DNA of 64,000 nt, from assembly GCA_036346255.1 (NCBI GenBank), contig JAYEVH010000455.1, positions 34,700 to 98,699 on the forward strand, written 5' to 3'. The translations under genes were made by a program, and so were the position numbers. A model generated the notes under the pieces. The model was given only the letters and a program-made list of their open reading frames with translations, was not told where the DNA came from and did not search any database. The DNA is from Ampelocalamus luodianensis (taxonomy: Eukaryota; Streptophyta; Magnoliopsida; Poales; Poaceae). This document shows, piece by piece, positions 59,219 through 64,000 of the stretch. Position 1 is the first letter of the stretch. The number at the start of each line of letters is the position of its first letter.

Positions 59219-60914
59219 TGTAACATCCCAAGTATTGGCTTGTGTTTCAAATGTAAGAAAATGTGTAGAAATTAAAACTTTTTCTTACATCTCGCTGTTG
59301 CATGGGATTTCTGAAAATTCTTGTAAAGGAACTATGGAAATCCAAAATCACAAGTCACTTTTAACCAAGTCTTGACCATTTGAAATCTTTTCTATATTTT
59401 CTTGTGATCATTCTTTGGAAATATTTTTCCTAAGTTCTAGGGTTAATGTGTTACCCCTCTGAAAAATTTCAAAATTTTTAGAAATTATTTGAATATTTTG
59501 AGAGGTCAGTCAAACCAGTTTGACTTTGGGTCAAACCATAGCTCAGAACTTTACTTAATTTTTGGAGGAAAATGCATTGCATTAAAACCTCTAAAATTTC
59601 TATACAAGGTCAACCCTAAAGTTAGCAAGCTCCTGTAAAAATTTCAGAATTTTTGGAGTTAGTTTGCTATCTCAAACAATTCCTCAAAATCTCAGCTTTA
59701 AATTACCCTAGTCAAACGAGTCGGGTCTGAGTCAGACTCGGGCTCAACGGTCGAGTCGGACCACTTAACTGTACTGCGCACGATCATTTGGGCGTGTGTG
59801 TTGAGCTGTTGGATCTTGATCCAACGCCTCAGACCTCCCGTGCCATTTTGGACCTCCGGAGGTCTCGTGAAATCCCAGACGTTCTTCTTTGATCCTTCGA
59901 TCACGACCTCCCCGACCTCCCTCTGTTCTTCTTCTTCCTCCTCGTGCCCGTATGAGCGTGCGCCATGGCACTGTGGTACAATGCCTGGTCACCTCGTGGG
60001 CCCACTCAACGGCTCCGAGCTTTGTTTTTCAAAGACTTGTCGCGATTTAGCCTGCTACATACCGCCTCCCGCCGCCTCTGTTTCGCCCTGCACTCAGCTT
60101 TAGGTCTTGTCCGCCATTAGAGCTCGTCCTCGCGCAACCGTTGACCCCAAGCTATTTGAGGACCTCTGAGCCCCTCCCTTGGTTCCTTTTTAGCCCCTCT
60201 CTATCACCCTTGCCTCCTCTCTGTGTGTGTTTGTGCGCAAATCGCCGAGAGCTCCCTTTTCCGCCATTTTCAACCGCTCGAGCTCCTCATCGTCGGCAGC
60301 GCTCCAGTGGTTCCCTGGCTTTTCTTTTCGCATCGCCTGGACCACCTCATCATCTTGAGCAAGTCCCTAACTTAATCTTGGGTTGTCTTTGCAAGAGCAG
60401 CCCAATTTTGGGTTTTGGATCCTTGCGGCCGAAATCTGCCCCTTCTTCCTCAACTCTGGTAAGTGTCTTCTTTGGTCAATTGTTTGCTCGTGGACCTCCT
60501 GTGGGTCGTAATGGAGCTCTTTTGACACCCAGTGGATTTCCTTTTTGCTCAGGCCGCACCTCACTGGTTTCTTCCTCAACTCCGGCGCTGGTCTCTGCCG
60601 CTAGAACTCCTCCGACCTCCTCCGGACCTCCTCTGTGGCTAGGTACCTCCGCGATAGTCCTCTAGTGCTCGAGCACCTGCTAGATTGGACTGCTGTAGAG
60701 CTTTTCGCCATTTTCGTTTTTGATCGTACTTGCACCTCCGCCCCCTTTCCGGCTTGTCGGCGTTTTAGGCCAGCTCCGCCGCTGAAAGTGCTCCCATCGT
60801 GTTCGCAATTGTATTGCGCACGTTTTGCCGCTGTTGGTTTGCGCCGTTGTGGCCAGAGTCACCGGCGGCAAGCCAGCGGGCAAAGCGCGGTACTTGTCCT
60901 GTTGTCGTAAGTTT

Positions 60915-61034
60915 GACAACCTTCAGTACCTCCTAGGTTAGATCTCAACCGTTAAGGACCTCTTTGGGTTAGATCTTAACCGTAGGATCTCCCTCGGTAA
61001 AAACCTTAGTTGTCAGGACCTCCCCCAGCATAGA
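60915..61034. repeat. Family-A tandem array, left part
   Basis: GACCTCCTAGGTTAGATCTC and related units with AACCGTTAAG. Continues at 63439 beyond the nested LTR. Confidence 0.75.
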
Positions 61035-63433
61035 TGTAATACCCCGAATGTTTCTACGGAAGGAGTGTAAACGAAAAAGGGGTTTTTCTGTAATACTCCA
61101 ACTTATTGTAATGAAGGAAGCAGTGAAAAGAGAAATTAAACTTTAGACGAGGGAAAATCTGCAATTTTTTTGACAACTGGCTTCGGGCTTTGGCCTAGGA
61201 GGCCCATGAGGGGCCGCCACTAATAAAGGAGGAAACCCTAGCCCACCACTGTAGCACGCATTGCTACAGTGTTCGCCGCCGCTATAGTGCCGCTACATGC
61301 GCGCCCTCCTTGCACTCCGTTGCTCTCTCTTGGTGGTGCTCTCCCATTCTTTGTCGGCCAAGGAGAAAGGTGGAGGAGAGAGGAGAAGAAGAGGAGATGA
61401 GCATCTAGCGGGGTATTTCAGCGGCACGCGTGTCTCCAAGGGTAACGTTTGCGGTTGTTGTTGTTTGATTAGTCGTAGAAGTGAAACCGATTAAATTTGA
61501 TTAGATCAAAGTCTGTCTGTTGGAAATTCAATTCTGTCCAGTAGTTTGCGCGGCTGTTTTCGCAATCTTAGAGGCCGAATCAGAGGATCCCATCTCCTAG
61601 AGTATTGTAGGTTTTGTTCTTAGCTTTCGGTGGCCGCCAAGAACACTAAATTCCGACTTTCGAGTCAAAAGTTATGATAGATTTATTATCTGCTGTCCAG
61701 AATCCTGACGAGAATTAGCAGTCTCTGTATAGGTTGATATATGGCCTAGTTAGAGGGTGATTCAGAGGTCTTGCCCATAACAAATTTTGAAGGTGATATC
61801 ACTAGCTTTCAGGATTGATAAAGAACACCTCATTTGGATTTATAGATCAAAAGTTATGCACTTTTCATTGTGACTGTCCAGAGTGTAGGTCAGTCTGTCC
61901 AGATTGTATGTCAGTTTCTATCTTTAGTTTTGACCCGTGTGCCACTTTTTGTTAAAGGAAAAATATGAATGTCGTGCCAACTAGGTTATTGTAGATAATT
62001 TCATAACCTTTTCATATTGTTAAAGAACACTCAATTCGGAGTTGTAGTTTAAAAGTTATGGACGTTTTAGCTCTGCTGTTCTATTTGCTCAGTCAGATTC
62101 TGTTCTGCTGTTTCGTTTGACAGTTAGCAATTTAGTTTGGCCGAATTGGGTTATCTCGTCAACTACAAAGTTGTAGATATATTTGTTAAGCTCGTGTAGG
62201 ATCTGGGCTCATCTCTTTTGGAGTCCCAGATCATTAGTTTTGGTCTTTACCGTGCTGCTGTCAGATGGGATTCCATGTTGCTGCTGGAACTTCAGATTTG
62301 GGTTATGACTATGTTTTGGGTGTGCAAGAGGGTATTGTAGAATATTAATTCATGTTGGGCTCTATGTTGTTCTTATTTCAGTTACTTAATTGTTTAGGCC
62401 GCGAGGCTACGGGTTTGGGAGCGCCATCGTTGCACGTTCGCTAACGCGCCGTAACGCCGGAAGGCAAGTACTTTGTTGATTTTAAGTGTCTGTGATTGTG
62501 AATGTTTACATGAATATAATGTGACATATTGTGTTACCCGAGATGCCGAATCTGGTTATGTTCTTTCATTATGTGTAGTATATCTTGAGAGATGGTATTA
62601 TCCTGTTCATGTTCATATCATGCATCCTTTTATTCATGTTATGTCCACGGGAGTGGATTGTAAGTCCCACCATTCCAATGTGGGCGATTTGGACATTGTC
62701 ATGTCCCGTCCACGGAGTGGATTGAAAGACCCATAAATTCCAAGATGGGCACGTAAGACCCATAAATTCAAGTATGGGCAGCTTTGGACACCTATATGAA
62801 ACGTTCTCCATATAGGACTTGGATCCCCGCACTTTTGTTAAGGTGCGGGCTTAATGAACACCGACGGGTGTGTCACTCGCTATACCTAGTATAAGCATGT
62901 GTGCAGTCCATCTTTGAGTACATTCATTCATGCCATGCATTCCTAAGTTTTCATTCGATGTATGCTCATATTCTCTTATGATGATGACTTGTTCATATGT
63001 GTGTTATGTCCCTTTTATCAGACTTACTTGAGTCGTGGACTCACTCTTGCGTTGTTTGTTTATTTTAGGTAACCCCGATGTTGGCTCACTTGGGAGGAGT
63101 AGACACGCACTACTTGTTCACATCATCCAATTCATGTTCAAGATTAAATTTAGTTCTATTTTACATTCGTAAATGATGAACTGTAATAATAAATTTATAA
63201 TTGGTGAAGGAAGGATACCTTCTCCACATTGATGTTGAATTATTACTGCATGTGAACTTTCATTATCAATGAACTGAAATAAATAGATTAGATGGTGAAG
63301 GAAGGATACCTTCATCATGTCTTGGTTGTTTTGATACTATCATTAGTTGATTTTATTCAAATTCTTCCGCATTATGGATGTATGTTAGATGTTTTAGGTG
63401 ACATCTTGGCTTCCGAATAGCCAGAGTGTTACA
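61035..63433 (+). mobile_element. Solo LTR with ATAGA target duplication
   Basis: Begins TGTAATACCCCGAATG, ends CAGAGTGTTACA, with a perfect TSD ATAGA (61030-61034 and 63434-63438). 2,399 bp. CTACAGT-rich leader at 61240-61290. ORFs 62473-62736 and others have no domain. Confidence 0.92.
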
Positions 63434-63438
63434 ATAGA

Positions 63439-64000
63439 TCCTGTCCGTTAAAGACCTCCTTGGTTTTAATCTTGACCGTTAGAATCACCCCTGTGCAAAA
63501 GACCACCCCCCGTAGTAATTTTTGTAAAAACCACCCTCGGTATCCTCTTTGCAAAAGATCACCTTTGGTCTTTTGTAAAGAAAACCTCAGGACCTCCCTC
63601 CTCGCCGATTCTAACCTCTAGGACCACCACCCAGGTTGATCTTGACCATTCAGGACCTCCCCATGGAGATCTGAGCCGTTCAAGACCTCCCCTCTCTTTT
63701 AGACCTTATCATTAAGGACCTCCCCGTGGAGATCTTGACCGTTAAGACCTTCCCCTGTGAGATCTTAGCCATCAAGACCTCCCTCCGTTTAGATCTCTAC
63801 CATTAGGACCTCCCTCGTGTAGATCTTGACCGTTAAGACCTCCTCTATGAGATCTTAGCTGTCACGACCTCCTTCAGTTTTGATCTTGACCGTTAAGACC
63901 CTCTCTATGAAGATCTTAGCTATTTGAACCTCCCCAGTCTAGATCTTGGTCGTCCAGGATCTCCTCTGGTAGATCTTGGCCGTCCCTGCCCCTCTCTCTT
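63439..64000. repeat. Family-A tandem array, right part
   Basis: About 15 irregular units of GACCTCC...AGATCTTGACCGTTAAG to the window end, for example TGACCGTTAGA at 63473-63483 and TGACCGTTAAG at 63736, 63827 and 63887. Confidence 0.85.

Larger units (their letters stand above)
59219..64000 (+). mobile_element. Family-A gypsy-type LTR, copy 3 (plus strand), with nested solo LTR
   Basis: Starts TGTAACATCCCAAGTATTGG and matches copies 1 and 2 in reverse. It continues through CT-rich leader-like DNA with open frames (59798-60910, no domain) into the GACCTCC/AACCGTT array, interrupted at 61035-63433, and runs off the window. At least 2.3 kb excluding the nested LTR. Confidence 0.65.

Noticed and set aside
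60141..60910. 174- and 91-codon plus frames as a gene
   Set aside because: Ser/Pro-rich, inside the family-A LTR leader, no domain.

Overview
This is nuclear DNA of a grass (Poaceae). The one intact gene is a seven-exon SEC61 alpha gene with plant-type introns and a GC-rich first half. Everything around it is layered transposable elements of the kinds typical of grass intergenic space: Ty3-gypsy and Ty1-copia LTR retrotransposons, a LINE, hAT, Mutator-like, Helitron and MITE elements. I cannot name the species from the sequence.

Layout. 1-3642: long LTR-like sequence (called family A here), minus strand, with a degenerate tandem array. 3643-4742: copia (SIRE/Maximus-like) LTR remnant. 4743-10889: decayed gypsy gag-protease-RT-RNase H-integrase with a rearranged insertion at 6309-7544. 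11621-12914: non-autonomous Helitron. 12990-13133: 72-bp tandem duplication. About 13560-18040: the SEC61 alpha transcription unit, CDS 14387-17673, 475 codons. 18280-18720: broken UDP-glycosyltransferase fragment. 18721-21624: LTR-like DNA ending in TGTTACA.

21625-30303 is a LINE on the minus strand, split by two clean insertions: a 1,234-bp hAT element (21822-23055, 8-bp duplication ATCAAGGC) and a 4,546-bp LTR retrotransposon (25132-29677, 5-bp duplication CATGG, 456-bp LTRs). The LTR element has a primer binding site and a polypurine tract but no gag or pol. It carries a long unrelated reading frame with a polypyrimidine-tract-binding-like RRM and a membrane segment. This is the most unusual object in the window.

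30304-35176: intergenic DNA, a 297-bp MITE (32388-32684) and an LTR-like block. 35177-38785: Tat-type gypsy RNase H/integrase relic, minus strand, split inside integrase by a 2.2-kb solo LTR (35216-37436, TSD TGATC). 38680-40330: 0.85-kb tandem duplication across a gypsy/copia junction. 41500-45209: second family-A LTR copy. 45210-46380: GGTCTGACCG-rich repeat DNA. 47517-53188: Mutator-like element with long inverted repeats, a 9-bp imperfect target duplication, a broken transposase and an AT-rich array. 54331-59050: gypsy LTR (minus) with a polypurine tract and non-coding interior. 59219-64000: third family-A LTR (plus), split by a 2.4-kb solo LTR (61035-63433, TSD ATAGA).

No operon-like cooperation exists here. 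The genes that act together are inside each transposon, and nearly all of those are broken. Boundaries called from target duplications and terminal repeats are firm; boundaries of solitary LTR-like blocks are approximate.
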